A DNA stretch of 36,911 nt. Source: an uncultured Bacteroidota bacterium. GTDB lineage: Bacteria > Bacteroidota > Bacteroidia > AKYH767-A > 2013-40CM-41-45. The notes beneath the pieces are model-generated. The model was not told the origin of the DNA, did no database searches, and saw nothing but the letters and a program-made list of their open reading frames with translations. Shown piece after piece: positions 8,079 to 16,116 of this stretch. The translations under genes were made by a program, and so were the position numbers. The number at the start of each line of letters is the position of its first letter. Positions within the stretch are counted from its first letter, which is position 1. The DNA lies in the NCBI GenBank assembly GCA_937871435.1, contig CALMQM010000070.1, positions 1 to 36,911 on the forward strand, in the 5' to 3' direction.

Positions 8079-9311
8079 TTAAAAATTCTGAATCACATTC
8101 CGGATGATCGCTATGCATTCTCTTAACTGTTCCTCATTGATAACCAACGGAGGAGCAAACCGGATAATGTCACCATGTGTTGGTTTAGCAAGCAAACCGG
8201 CATCCTTCAACGCGATACATACATCCCAGGCATCTTTGCCTTTGTAAGGTTTAATCACCATCGCACAAAACAATCCTTTACCACGAACCAGTTGAATCAT
8301 CTCATGCTTGATGGATTGAAGTTCCTCCAGTAATATTTTTCCCAATCGCGCAGCATTTTCTGCCAGCTTCTCTTCACGCAAAACTTCCAGAGCGGCAATT
8401 GCCACCTTCGCTGCTAATGGATTTCCGCCATAGGTACTGCCATGCTGACCGGGCTTGATGCACAACATAATTTCATCATTGGCAAGAATTGCGGATACCG
8501 GCAATAAACCACCGGACAATGCTTTTCCAAGTATGAGAATATCCGGATGAATCGCTTCGTGATCACATGCAAGCATCTTCCCGGTACGTCCCAGTCCGCT
8601 TTGAATTTCATCAGCAATAAACAACACATTTTTTTCCTTACATGCATCATATGCTTTTCTAAGGTAACCATCATGCGGTATAACAACACCGGCTTCTCCC
8701 TGAATAGGTTCAACCAAAAAGCCTGCAACATCCGGATCTTTCAAAGCATTCTTCAAAGCATCCACATCGTCATAAGGAACTTTTATAAACCCCGGAGTAA
8801 AGGGACCAAATTTTCCATACGAATCCGGATCTGTACTCGCGGAAATAATACTGATTGTTCTTCCATGAAAGTTTCCTTCACACACAATGATTTTAGCACG
8901 GTTCTCTTCTACTCCTTTCTTCACATACGCCCATCTCCTTGCAAGCTTAATTGCCGTTTCCACACCTTCCGCGCCTGTGTTCATTGGTAACACTTTATCA
9001 AAACCAAAATAATTGGTGATGAACTCTTCATATTCACCCAAAACATTATTGTAAAATGCTCTGGAGGTCAAACTGAGTTTTTGAACCTGATCTGTCAGCG
9101 CTTTCACAATTTTTGGATGATTGTGACCCTGATTTAATGCGGAATACGCGCTTAAAAAATCAAAGTATTGCCGGCCTTCTACATCCCATACGTATATTCC
9201 TTCTCCGCGTTCAAGAACAACCGGCAATGGATGGTAATTGTGAGCTCCAAAGCGATCTTCACGATCCATCGCTTGTTCACTGAGACTTTTATCGGCAACA
9301 ACTATTTTCAT
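8079..9311 (-). CDS. rocD: Ornithine aminotransferase
   Basis: 410 residues. This class-III PLP aminotransferase moves the delta-amino group of ornithine to 2-oxoglutarate, giving glutamate-5-semialdehyde. Diagnostic parts are [20 protein letters not shown] at about 22-41, the substrate-site [12 protein letters not shown], the PLP-phosphate region [28 protein letters not shown] with the cofactor aspartate, and LGKALSGG with Schiff-base K263. The NYHPLPVV and YSALNQGH elements separate it from acetylornithine or GABA aminotransferases. It is monocistronic, with a -7 box 17 bases upstream and a terminator beyond its stop. Confidence 0.95.
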   Translation of the reverse strand: MKIVVADKSLSEQAMDREDRFGAHNYHPLPVVLERGEGIYVWDVEGRQYFDFLSAYSALNQGHNHPKIVKALTDQVQKLSLTSRAFYNNVLGEYEEFITNYFGFDKVLPMNTGAEGVETAIKLARRWAYVKKGVEENRAKIIVCEGNFHGRTISIISASTDPDSYGKFGPFTPGFIKVPYDDVDALKNALKDPDVAGFLVEPIQGEAGVVIPHDGYLRKAYDACKEKNVLFIADEIQSGLGRTGKMLACDHEAIHPDILILGKALSGGLLPVSAILANDEIMLCIKPGQHGSTYGGNPLAAKVAIAALEVLREEKLAENAARLGKILLEELQSIKHEMIQLVRGKGLFCAMVIKPYKGKDAWDVCIALKDAGLLAKPTHGDIIRFAPPLVINEEQLRECIAIIRNVIQNF

Positions 9312-9328
9312 AAAATTGGATTATTCTG

Positions 9329-9336
9329 CAAATGTA
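9329..9336 (-). promoter_or_regulatory. -7 promoter box for rocD
   Basis: The minus strand reads TACATTTG, a perfect TAnnTTTG, 17 bases before the rocD start. A TTTG lies further upstream but at too long a spacing (25 bases), so only the -7 half is convincing. Confidence 0.4.
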
Positions 9337-9429
9337 CGGAATTAGCCCGCTGAATGCCAGTCAAAATAGCTGAAAACAATGCAAAATCAGCTCCTGAAAA
9401 TCAATTTTCAATGCTAATTTCGCAGCCAT

Positions 9430-10854
9430 ATGGAAGAACCAATCAATAAAGGAAGCCGGCTGGAGAATCTGAAGGTAATCGATGCTTCCTCCGACGGCCA
9501 ATCTGTGGCACGTATTGACAATGCAGTTGTATTCATAGAAGGCGGAGTGCCCGGCGATGTAGTTGATGTTGAAGTTTACCGTAAAAAGAAAAAGTTTTTT
9601 GAAGCAAGGATAGTTGCATTCAAAGAAAAGTCTCCCGATCGTATCGAACCTATTTGTTCTCATTTTAGTATTTGTGGCGGCTGCAAATGGCAGCATATGA
9701 GTTATTCCAAGCAATTGCATTACAAACAGGAGCAGGTTGAACAAGCTTTGGTTCGCATTGGAAAAATTGAAATCCCTTCTCTCCTACCAATTGTCGGATC
9801 CAGAAAAACCGAGTATTACAGAAACAGACTTGAATTCACATTTTCCAACAAACGCTGGCTCACCAGAGAAGAAATTGGAACAGATGCTTCTGCATCCGAA
9901 GATGTTCTGGGTTTTCATGTACCGGGAAGGTTTGACAAAATTCTGGATGTAAAAACCTGTTACCTTCAGGATGATCTGTCCAATGCTATTCGTAATTCAG
10001 TGAAAGATTTTTGCAAAGAACATGGCTTTGCTTTTTTTGATGTGATCGCTCTGGAAGGATTTATGCGAAACCTGATTATTCGCTCCACTTCTACAGGCGA
10101 ATGGATGGTCACCGTTGTATTTCATGAAGACAAAGTAAAAGAGAGAAATTTGTTGATGAATCATCTCAAAACACAATTCCCTCAGATTACTTCACTACAG
10201 TATATCATCAATACAAAACGTAACGATACCGTATTCGATCTTCCTGTACATTTGTTTTCCGGTCGCGATTATATTCTGGAGGAAATGGAAGGATTAAAAT
10301 TTAAAATCTCGGCCAAATCATTTTACCAGACAAACTCCGAACAAGCTTACGAATTGTATAAAATCACACGTGAATTTGCAGGACTAAACGGTAAGGAATT
10401 GGTCTACGATTTATACACCGGTACCGGAACTATCGCTAACTTTATTGCTCGTAAGGCACATCATGTTGTCGGAATAGAAAACGTTCCTGTGGCCATTGAA
10501 GATGCCAAACAGAACGCGAAAGAAAATTCATTACAAAACACGACGTTTATTGCAGGTGATATTAAGGATACATTGACGGATGAATTTGTAAAAATTCATG
10601 GAAAACCGGATGTTATCATTACTGATCCACCGCGTGCCGGCATGCATCCGGATGTTGTGCAAAAAATGATAGAATTAAATCCCGAAAAAATCGTTTATGT
10701 AAGTTGTAATCCTTCCACCCAGGCGCGGGATCTCGCTTTGCTGAATGATCAGTACAAAGTTTGTAAGGTACAACCGGTGGATATGTTTCCCCATACAACA
10801 CATGTGGAAAATGTAGTTTTACTCAAAAGAAGATCAGATTCGGATGCCTTATAA
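9430..10854 (+). CDS. rlmD: 23S rRNA (uracil-C5)-methyltransferase, RlmD/RumA family
   Basis: 474 residues. The enzyme uses S-adenosylmethionine to make m5U in 23S rRNA. An N-terminal TRAM RNA-binding domain (about 10-65) is followed by the iron-sulfur cysteines C76, C82 and C85 (CSHFSICGGCKWQH) and C177. The methyltransferase core holds YDLYTGTGTIANF (SAM site), TDPPRAGMHPDV and VYVSCNPSTQARDL with nucleophile C426. Several paralogues exist in Bacteroidota, so the exact uridine (U1939 or U747) is not certain. The stop lies inside the start of the next gene. Confidence 0.93.
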   Translation: MEEPINKGSRLENLKVIDASSDGQSVARIDNAVVFIEGGVPGDVVDVEVYRKKKKFFEARIVAFKEKSPDRIEPICSHFSICGGCKWQHMSYSKQLHYKQEQVEQALVRIGKIEIPSLLPIVGSRKTEYYRNRLEFTFSNKRWLTREEIGTDASASEDVLGFHVPGRFDKILDVKTCYLQDDLSNAIRNSVKDFCKEHGFAFFDVIALEGFMRNLIIRSTSTGEWMVTVVFHEDKVKERNLLMNHLKTQFPQITSLQYIINTKRNDTVFDLPVHLFSGRDYILEEMEGLKFKISAKSFYQTNSEQAYELYKITREFAGLNGKELVYDLYTGTGTIANFIARKAHHVVGIENVPVAIEDAKQNAKENSLQNTTFIAGDIKDTLTDEFVKIHGKPDVIITDPPRAGMHPDVVQKMIELNPEKIVYVSCNPSTQARDLALLNDQYKVCKVQPVDMFPHTTHVENVVLLKRRSDSDAL

Positions 10855-11392
10855 AATGAAATCTTTTCTCATTCTTACTCTGTTATTATTCGCATCATTC
10901 TCATCAATGCTTGCACAGGAGTCCTTTAATACTGAACAGCAGAATGATCAGGATCCGGAACAACAGCAGTTGGAATGGTGTTTCACCTATTCTAACTTGC
11001 TTGGTTATGATATTGATTACATCATTAATCCAAGATTGTTTCAATCAATCGGAGAATGGATCGGAACGCCCTATAAATACTCAGGAGAAACTGAAAAAGG
11101 AATCGATTGTTCTGGATTTGTATGCAGGATGATGAAGGATTCTTACCATATTTTATTACTTGGAAGTGCCAGAGACATTTATAAAAAAACCAATCCGGTG
11201 AAGAAATCTGAACTTCGCGAAGGAGATCTGGTTTTTTTCAAAATAAAGAAAAGCAGAATTTCTCATGTCGGAATTTACCTGGGACAAAATAAATTTGCAC
11301 ACGCAAGCACCCAGCTTGGTGTCACCATCAGTGATCTTACTGAACCCTATTACCAAAAATATTTTTACCAGGCCGGTCGGATAAAATCCTGA
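10844..11392 (+). CDS. Secreted NlpC/P60 (C40) peptidoglycan endopeptidase
   Basis: 182 residues from the first ATG, which overlaps rlmD by 11 bases. The ATG at 10856 (residue 5) avoids the overlap and may be the true start. A signal peptide (about 5-25, ending SMLAQ) exports it. The C40 domain covers about 65-180: TPYKYSGETEKGIDCSGFVC with nucleophile C89, the LREGDLVFF turn, and HVGIYLGQNKFAHAS with H141 as the base. These enzymes cut D-Glu to diamino-acid bonds in peptidoglycan stems. There is no SH3 or LysM domain, so it is a minimal enzyme. Confidence 0.9.
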   Translation: MPYKMKSFLILTLLLFASFSSMLAQESFNTEQQNDQDPEQQQLEWCFTYSNLLGYDIDYIINPRLFQSIGEWIGTPYKYSGETEKGIDCSGFVCRMMKDSYHILLLGSARDIYKKTNPVKKSELREGDLVFFKIKKSRISHVGIYLGQNKFAHASTQLGVTISDLTEPYYQKYFYQAGRIKS

Positions 11393-11412
11393 ATTTAGTA
11401 GCTTCACACCAT

Positions 11413-11919
11413 ATGGAACTTTTGCATACAACACTTTTGACCAACAAACAATGTGAACAACGTATTAATCGCATTGCATATCAAATTTACGAAGACAACG
11501 CAGAGGAGTCTTCCATCATTGTAGCAGGAATTAAATCGACGGGCTTCCAGGTTGCGGAACTCTTAACAGCAGCACTAAAAAAAATAGCTCCCTTCGAAGT
11601 AAAGCTGATTGATGTTCAACTCGACAAACACAGTCAGACTCTCAGTGAAATTAAGATATCAATTCCCGAAAAGGAGTTGCATGGAAAAGTAATCATCCTG
11701 GTGGATGATGTTTTGAATTCAGGAAAAACTATGATGTATGCTCTGAAGCCATTTCTGGCTGCGGACATTAAGAAAATCCGGACCGTGGTATTGGTTGACA
11801 GAAACCATCGTCGCTACCCTATCGCTGCGGATTATGTCGGTTTAAGTCTTGCTACAACTTTACAAGAGCATGTCACAGTTGAACTCGAAAACGGAAAAGT
11901 AACCGCGCTCCTAAGTTGA
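11413..11919 (+). CDS. Phosphoribosyltransferase (PyrR-like type I PRT fold)
   Basis: 168 residues, a small PRTase. The PRPP-binding motif is clear: VIILVDDVLNSGKTMMYAL (about 94-112), with the D98-D99 pair. An N-terminal IIVAGIKSTGFQVAELL resembles the PPi loop region of PyrR/Hpt-type proteins. The substrate base cannot be assigned; PyrR homologues also act as RNA-binding regulators of pyr operons. It follows the NlpC/P60 gene by 20 bases. Its last 9 bases overlap the 3' end of aroK on the other strand. Confidence 0.82.
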   Translation: MELLHTTLLTNKQCEQRINRIAYQIYEDNAEESSIIVAGIKSTGFQVAELLTAALKKIAPFEVKLIDVQLDKHSQTLSEIKISIPEKELHGKVIILVDDVLNSGKTMMYALKPFLAADIKKIRTVVLVDRNHRRYPIAADYVGLSLATTLQEHVTVELENGKVTALLS

Positions 11920-12432
11920 TTTTTCTTCCTGCAGATTTTTTATTTTCTCCGTCAATCCTTTTACATCCAGACTGGCTGCATTCACTTTAATTTGTGCCTG
12001 AGCATAGATCGGAACTCTGTCCATCAGATGATTTTGAATCTGATCCATCAGATCCACGTCTGAAATATTCTCTATTAACGGTCGGCCAGTGCGATTTCTT
12101 ACCAACCTGTGAAACAACAGACCTGCATTGGCTTCAAGATACACTGTGATACCATTCTTGTTCATCCAGTCCATGTTATCAAAATAACAAGGCAAACCAC
12201 CACCTGTAGAGATAACCTGATTTGTTTTTTCTGTTAATTTCCGGATGAGATTTTTCTCCATTAATCGGAATTCTTCAGGTCCGGGAGCATAAAACAGATC
12301 ACGGATACTTTTCCCGGTTTGTTGTTCGATCAATTGATCTGTATCCAGAAAAGAAAATGCCAGTGCTTTTGCCAGAGCTTCTCCGGTTTTGGATTTTCCG
12401 CTTCCCATGTATCCAATCAGAAAAATATTCAT
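11911..12432 (-). CDS. aroK: Shikimate kinase
   Basis: 173 residues, the standard length. It phosphorylates shikimate at the 3-OH in the chorismate pathway. Visible motifs are the Walker A GYMGSGKS (residues 7-14), the DTDQLIE segment with D30 and D32, the FRLMEKNLI arginine, STGGGLPC, and the lid RNRTGRPLI. It is the last gene of a minus-strand series with the antiporter (8-base gap) and a universal stress protein. Its tail overlaps the convergent phosphoribosyltransferase gene by 9 bases. Confidence 0.94.
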   Translation of the reverse strand: MNIFLIGYMGSGKSKTGEALAKALAFSFLDTDQLIEQQTGKSIRDLFYAPGPEEFRLMEKNLIRKLTEKTNQVISTGGGLPCYFDNMDWMNKNGITVYLEANAGLLFHRLVRNRTGRPLIENISDVDLMDQIQNHLMDRVPIYAQAQIKVNAASLDVKGLTEKIKNLQEEKST

Positions 12433-12440
12433 ACAAAATT

Positions 12441-13676
12441 TTATGAACGAGCCAATATTCTTTTGATAGCCGGACCGCTGGCTAAACTGGTTACCAATGC
12501 CATCACTACGAGAGCTACAAATAATTCCACCTGTATAATTCCTGCTCTGAATGCCAGAGTTCCCAAAATAATTTCCATCGCTCCTCTCGCATTCATTCCC
12601 ATTCCAACAGCAGTTGCTTCACGTAAATTTAATCCGCCGGCATAGGCTCCTGCAGATGCACCAACTATCTTTCCGACACAGGCAAGTAAGAGGACAATGG
12701 CAATCAGACTCAAATCGAAATGTTCTATGAAATTTACATGCAATCCGATACTTACCATAAATAAGGGAGCAAAAATATTGGTCACAAACTGATGAATGAT
12801 TTCACGGGCTCGCTCATGCAGGTGTACGCTGTCTCCAAGAGCAATCCCCATGATGAACGCGCCAAGAATGGCATGAATCCCGATACTTTCAGTGAAGGCC
12901 GCGGCAAGGAAACACAAGCCCAATCCGATACTCAACACACCTCCCGGCCAACTGAACTTTGTTTGTATGAACGGTAATATGCGGTTCAATATTTTCCTTC
13001 CAATTGTTAACATAAGAATTCCAAAAATCAGAATATACAAAATGGTTAAGCCGAGATCGGTCCCGACACCTTTATTCTCCACCAGGGCGAGTACAACAGA
13101 AAATATCAGCCAACCAACAAGATCATTGAACATTGCTGAAGCCATGATCAGCATCCCGATTTTTGTTTTATACATATTCAGATCCATCAGAATCCGGGCG
13201 ATAACAGGCAAGGCGGTAATGGCAAGGGCAGTTCCAAAAAACAACGAAAATACAAGTGGCTGGACATGAGCTTCTCTTAAAAACATTTCAGGCCAATGCC
13301 AGGAAATCCAGAATCCAAGACTGAAAGGAACGATCATACTCGTGAGACTGGTGGAAAGTGCGAGTCTTCCCTGTCGAAGCATCACCGGCAATTGAACTTC
13401 CATTCCCGCCACAAAAAGCAGCATTACTACACTCAATCGTACTATGGCTTGTAATGATATCGCGACAGGACCGGTGGATGGAAACAGGCTGTTAAATAAA
13501 TCAGGAGCGAAAAATCCAAAGACAGTTGGTCCTAACAGAATACCAACAATCATTTCTCCCATGACAACAGGAAGAGAAAATCGTCTGCCTAATTCCGCAA
13601 GCAAACGGGAAGAAAGTAAGAGGATTCCGATAGAGAGAAATAACACCACTACTTCATGGTGAGAAAGTTCAGCCAT
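12441..13676 (-). CDS. Cation:proton antiporter, CPA2 (KefB/NapA-like) family
   Basis: 411 residues with about 12 predicted membrane helices, starting VVVLFLSIGILLLSSRLLAE. Family marks are GEMIVGILLGPTVFGFF in helix 2, the MLLFVAGMEVQL segment, MFNDLVGWLIF with the ion-binding aspartate region, and GMGMNARGAMEIILG near the end. It probably exchanges Na+ or K+ for H+ across the inner membrane. It has no C-terminal TrkA-N regulatory domain. It lies 2 bases after the universal stress protein stop and 8 bases before aroK, a common antiporter plus Usp pairing. Confidence 0.92.
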   Translation of the reverse strand: MAELSHHEVVVLFLSIGILLLSSRLLAELGRRFSLPVVMGEMIVGILLGPTVFGFFAPDLFNSLFPSTGPVAISLQAIVRLSVVMLLFVAGMEVQLPVMLRQGRLALSTSLTSMIVPFSLGFWISWHWPEMFLREAHVQPLVFSLFFGTALAITALPVIARILMDLNMYKTKIGMLIMASAMFNDLVGWLIFSVVLALVENKGVGTDLGLTILYILIFGILMLTIGRKILNRILPFIQTKFSWPGGVLSIGLGLCFLAAAFTESIGIHAILGAFIMGIALGDSVHLHERAREIIHQFVTNIFAPLFMVSIGLHVNFIEHFDLSLIAIVLLLACVGKIVGASAGAYAGGLNLREATAVGMGMNARGAMEIILGTLAFRAGIIQVELFVALVVMALVTSLASGPAIKRILARS

Positions 13677-13678
13677 GA

Positions 13679-14548
13679 TTACTCTACGTTCCGGGTGTGC
13701 ACAATTAACATGTTGCAGGGCATATCCGCGAGCATGTATTCGATATCATGAGTGAAAATACGATCAAAGATGCTGAGTGTGTGATCCGGTGAATTCACTA
13801 CCAATAAATCAGCCTCCTGTTCCATTGCGAATTTAGCAATGGTATGGCCCGCTCGGCCGCTGATTATACGATGATGAACATGTACATTTCCGTGATCAAC
13901 TTCCTTGAGTATTTTCTGAATTCGATTTTGTTCATCTGAAATGAACTCATTTTTTATCTGATGTCCTTCCGGCTCTGTACTGTCTTCAGCCATACTCATG
14001 GACAAAGCAGGAATATCCACTTCGTCAACAATAATTATTTCGTTTGCCTTTTCCTGTTTGGCAAAATGAATAGCAGTTTTTAGTGTGTTCAGCGTTTTTG
14101 GATGTTCATGGCCATTCACCACAAATTTTTGAAACGGCCGGGGTTGAACTGAAGGTTTGGTAAGCATGAGCACACAACATTTTGCTTTGCGGCTGATTTC
14201 ACGAGAAATGGAACCCATGTAATACGTGATCACATTTTCTTTTTGGAGAGCACCGATGATGAGAAGATCAACAATTTCTCTTTTACATACTGCCAGAATC
14301 ACTTCAACAGGATCTCCTTGTTCCCATGCAATAATGGAATTGGAATCATTGAAACCATAATTGTTCAACAGTGATGTAAGCTGTCTTTGCTTATCGGAAG
14401 TCTTTTTACCTACATGAATAAAAACAGCCTTCGCCTTATGTGTTTCTGTGAGGCGTTTTGTTTCCGCAATCAATTGTTCCAGTCTTGGTGAAAATGCGAC
14501 AGCCAATGCAATCTTGTCGAATGGATAGGATGGTTTTCCTTTGATCAT
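13679..14548 (-). CDS. Universal stress protein with two Usp domains
   Basis: 289 residues in two tandem Usp domains (about 1-140 and 150-289). The first has KIALAVAFSPRLEQLIAET and DLLIIGALQKENVITYYMGS. The second has ADLLVVNSPDHTLSIF. The G-2x-G-9x-G(S/T) ATP motif is partly kept in the first half (GALQK..MGSISREISRKAKC) and poor in the second. It opens the minus-strand unit with the CPA2 antiporter (2-base gap) and aroK, so it probably tunes or senses stress for the transporter. A near-ideal promoter lies just upstream. Confidence 0.88.
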   Translation of the reverse strand: MIKGKPSYPFDKIALAVAFSPRLEQLIAETKRLTETHKAKAVFIHVGKKTSDKQRQLTSLLNNYGFNDSNSIIAWEQGDPVEVILAVCKREIVDLLIIGALQKENVITYYMGSISREISRKAKCCVLMLTKPSVQPRPFQKFVVNGHEHPKTLNTLKTAIHFAKQEKANEIIIVDEVDIPALSMSMAEDSTEPEGHQIKNEFISDEQNRIQKILKEVDHGNVHVHHRIISGRAGHTIAKFAMEQEADLLVVNSPDHTLSIFDRIFTHDIEYMLADMPCNMLIVHTRNVE

Positions 14549-14573
14549 AGACAGACTGGATTAAGGGGTTGTA

Positions 14574-14604
14574 CAAATCTAGCATTATTTGGCTGATTTC
14601 CAAA
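14574..14604 (-). promoter_or_regulatory. Full Bacteroidota promoter TTTG-N19-TAnnTTTG for the Usp-antiporter-aroK unit
   Basis: On the minus strand, TTTG (14604-14601), a 19-base spacer, then TAGATTTG (14581-14574) match the phylum's sigma-ABfr consensus exactly. The start codon is 26 bases beyond the -7 box, giving a short leader. The -33 end and spacer contain TTTGG-N7-CCAAA, a small inverted repeat that could be a binding site. Confidence 0.7.
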
Positions 14605-14729
14605 TATGAGCTTTGAAAGTCTTTCAGGAAATACCAACAAGCCCTGGCATTAAAAAGTAATAAATCCTGAATAAATGCCTGATCGCCTCTCCGGCAAATA
14701 TGACGCAGCCGGATAGGTCTGTCTAACTA

Positions 14730-15470
14730 TTAAAGTGACTGATGGTTCAGTCTTCGAAGGCGAATATTTAACAGCTCCACAATCAACGAAAAAGCCATAG
14801 CAACATACATGTAGCTTTTATCCACATGTACATGAAGGCCTTCAAGGATCAACAGGATTCCAATGCAAACAAGGAATGCCAATGCAAGCATTTTGAGTGT
14901 AGGAAATTTGTTGATGAAATTGCTCACATGAGGTGCAAATAACAACATCACAAACATCGAGATAATCACCGCGGTAATCATTACTACAATGTCGCGACTC
15001 AAACCTACCGCTGTTAAAATGCTATCGAAAGAAAAAATGATATCAATGATAGTGATTTGTAAAATAGCCTGTGTCACTGTGAGTTTTCTCTCCTTCCCTG
15101 CATCCGGTCCATGATCTCTGCCTTTTAACTTGTGATAAATTTCTTTGACAGTTTTGTAAACAAGAAAAACACCTCCGCTAAACAAGATTAGATCCCTTCC
15201 ACTTGGCCCGAAGGAACCAATATAAAACAAAGGTTCAACGAGATGTACCAGCCATGAAATTCCCATCAACAGCAACACACGAAAAACCATAGCCAACATC
15301 AATCCGATGGTTCTGGCTTTCTGTTGATCTTTTTTAGGCAGATAACTGCATAAAATGGCAATGAAAATAATGTTATCAATTCCCAATACAATCTCCAGCA
15401 ACACCAAAGTCACCAATCCGATCATTCCATCGATCGAAAACAAATTCAAAAACATGGAGAGTAACATCAT
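14730..15470 (-). CDS. TerC family integral membrane protein
   Basis: 246 residues with about seven membrane helices. The TerC family signature is plain: VLLEIVLGIDNIIFIAILCS at the start and IIDIIFSFDSILTAVGLSRD in the middle. The two acidic E/D-N and D-S motifs are thought to bind metal ions. Members are linked to metal-ion export and tellurite resistance (TerC, Alx, MeeF/MeeY), and in some species supply Mn to secreted enzymes. There is no CBS or CorC domain, and no other ter genes are nearby. Start choice is ambiguous between M1, M2 and M6. It is separated from the Usp unit by 181 bases. Confidence 0.92.
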   Translation of the reverse strand: MMLLSMFLNLFSIDGMIGLVTLVLLEIVLGIDNIIFIAILCSYLPKKDQQKARTIGLMLAMVFRVLLLMGISWLVHLVEPLFYIGSFGPSGRDLILFSGGVFLVYKTVKEIYHKLKGRDHGPDAGKERKLTVTQAILQITIIDIIFSFDSILTAVGLSRDIVVMITAVIISMFVMLLFAPHVSNFINKFPTLKMLALAFLVCIGILLILEGLHVHVDKSYMYVAMAFSLIVELLNIRLRRLNHQSL

Positions 15471-15588
15471 TACTTAAGATAGTATCCTGTTTAAATTAAT
15501 AAAGGTTTGATGACTGATGTGATCAGTTTGGAATTGGCTTTTAAGGCAATCGATTCAAACTCTGACATCAACCTGCAAACCCTCTTAG

Positions 15589-15662
15589 TCGGGGTGGCGG
15601 GATTCGAACCCACGGCCTCCAGCACCCCATGCTGGCGCGCTACCAGGCTACGCTACACCCCG
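15589..15662 (-). tRNA. tRNA-Pro(GGG)
   Basis: 74 bases on the minus strand, including the discriminator A. Acceptor arm CGGGGTG pairs with CACCCCG. The D arm holds AGCCTGGTAGC. The anticodon stem CCAGC/GCTGG closes the 7-base loop ATGGGGT, giving anticodon GGG. The T arm holds GTGGG TTCGAAT CCCGC. The following bases are CTA, so CCA is not encoded and must be added after transcription. A perfect palindrome TGGAAATTTCCA lies 20 bases upstream of its 5' end (15682-15693). Confidence 0.97.
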
Positions 15663-16116
15663 ATTCTATGCGAAATTTTCCTGGAAATTTCCAAAGACTC
15701 AACTCGACTTTTTAAGAAGAAAAACGAATCGGAAAAAGGTTTCCATTCCCGTTTTTTTTCAAAAAAATTGAGGTGCAAATGTATCAAAATCCTGAAAAAA
15801 TAAAGAGGGTCAAAGTGTAATTTATTCAATCATTGCAGGTTTTTAATTTGAAAACTAATCCTTCTCAAAAATCTATACCTTTTTCTTGCATCAATTTTTT
15901 GGGTTAAAAATCGGCTTTCATTTTTCAGACTCGCTTTTTAATATAAAAGTCAAACATCTGAGTGTACTTCATGTATTCAATTCGATAAATCTTACAAGTG
16001 ATTGTTGATGAACGCATTCAACAACTTCTGCTCAAGCATTAGAATAGTTTTAAGGTGTAGAAAAAGTGGTGCTTCCAAAGGCCATGCCCCCTAACCTTTA
16101 GAACCCACAAAATTCG
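15663..16116. other. 454-base AT-rich intergenic region before the giant adhesin
   Basis: No convincing gene. It holds the upstream side of the tRNA-Pro gene and, at 16002-16024, a perfect 7-base inverted repeat (TTGTTGA / TCAACAA, 9-base loop), about 95 bases before the giant gene's start. Homopolymer T and A runs are frequent. No full TTTG-N19-TAnnTTTG promoter was found for the plus strand. Confidence 0.6.

Noticed and set aside
15682-15693. Palindrome TGGAAATTTCCA upstream of tRNA-Pro as an operator
   Set aside because: It is AT-rich and single; no matching site was seen elsewhere in the window, so no regulator can be supported.
15507-15803. 98-codon plus-strand ORF
   Set aside because: It crosses the tRNA-Pro gene on the opposite strand; a chance reading frame.
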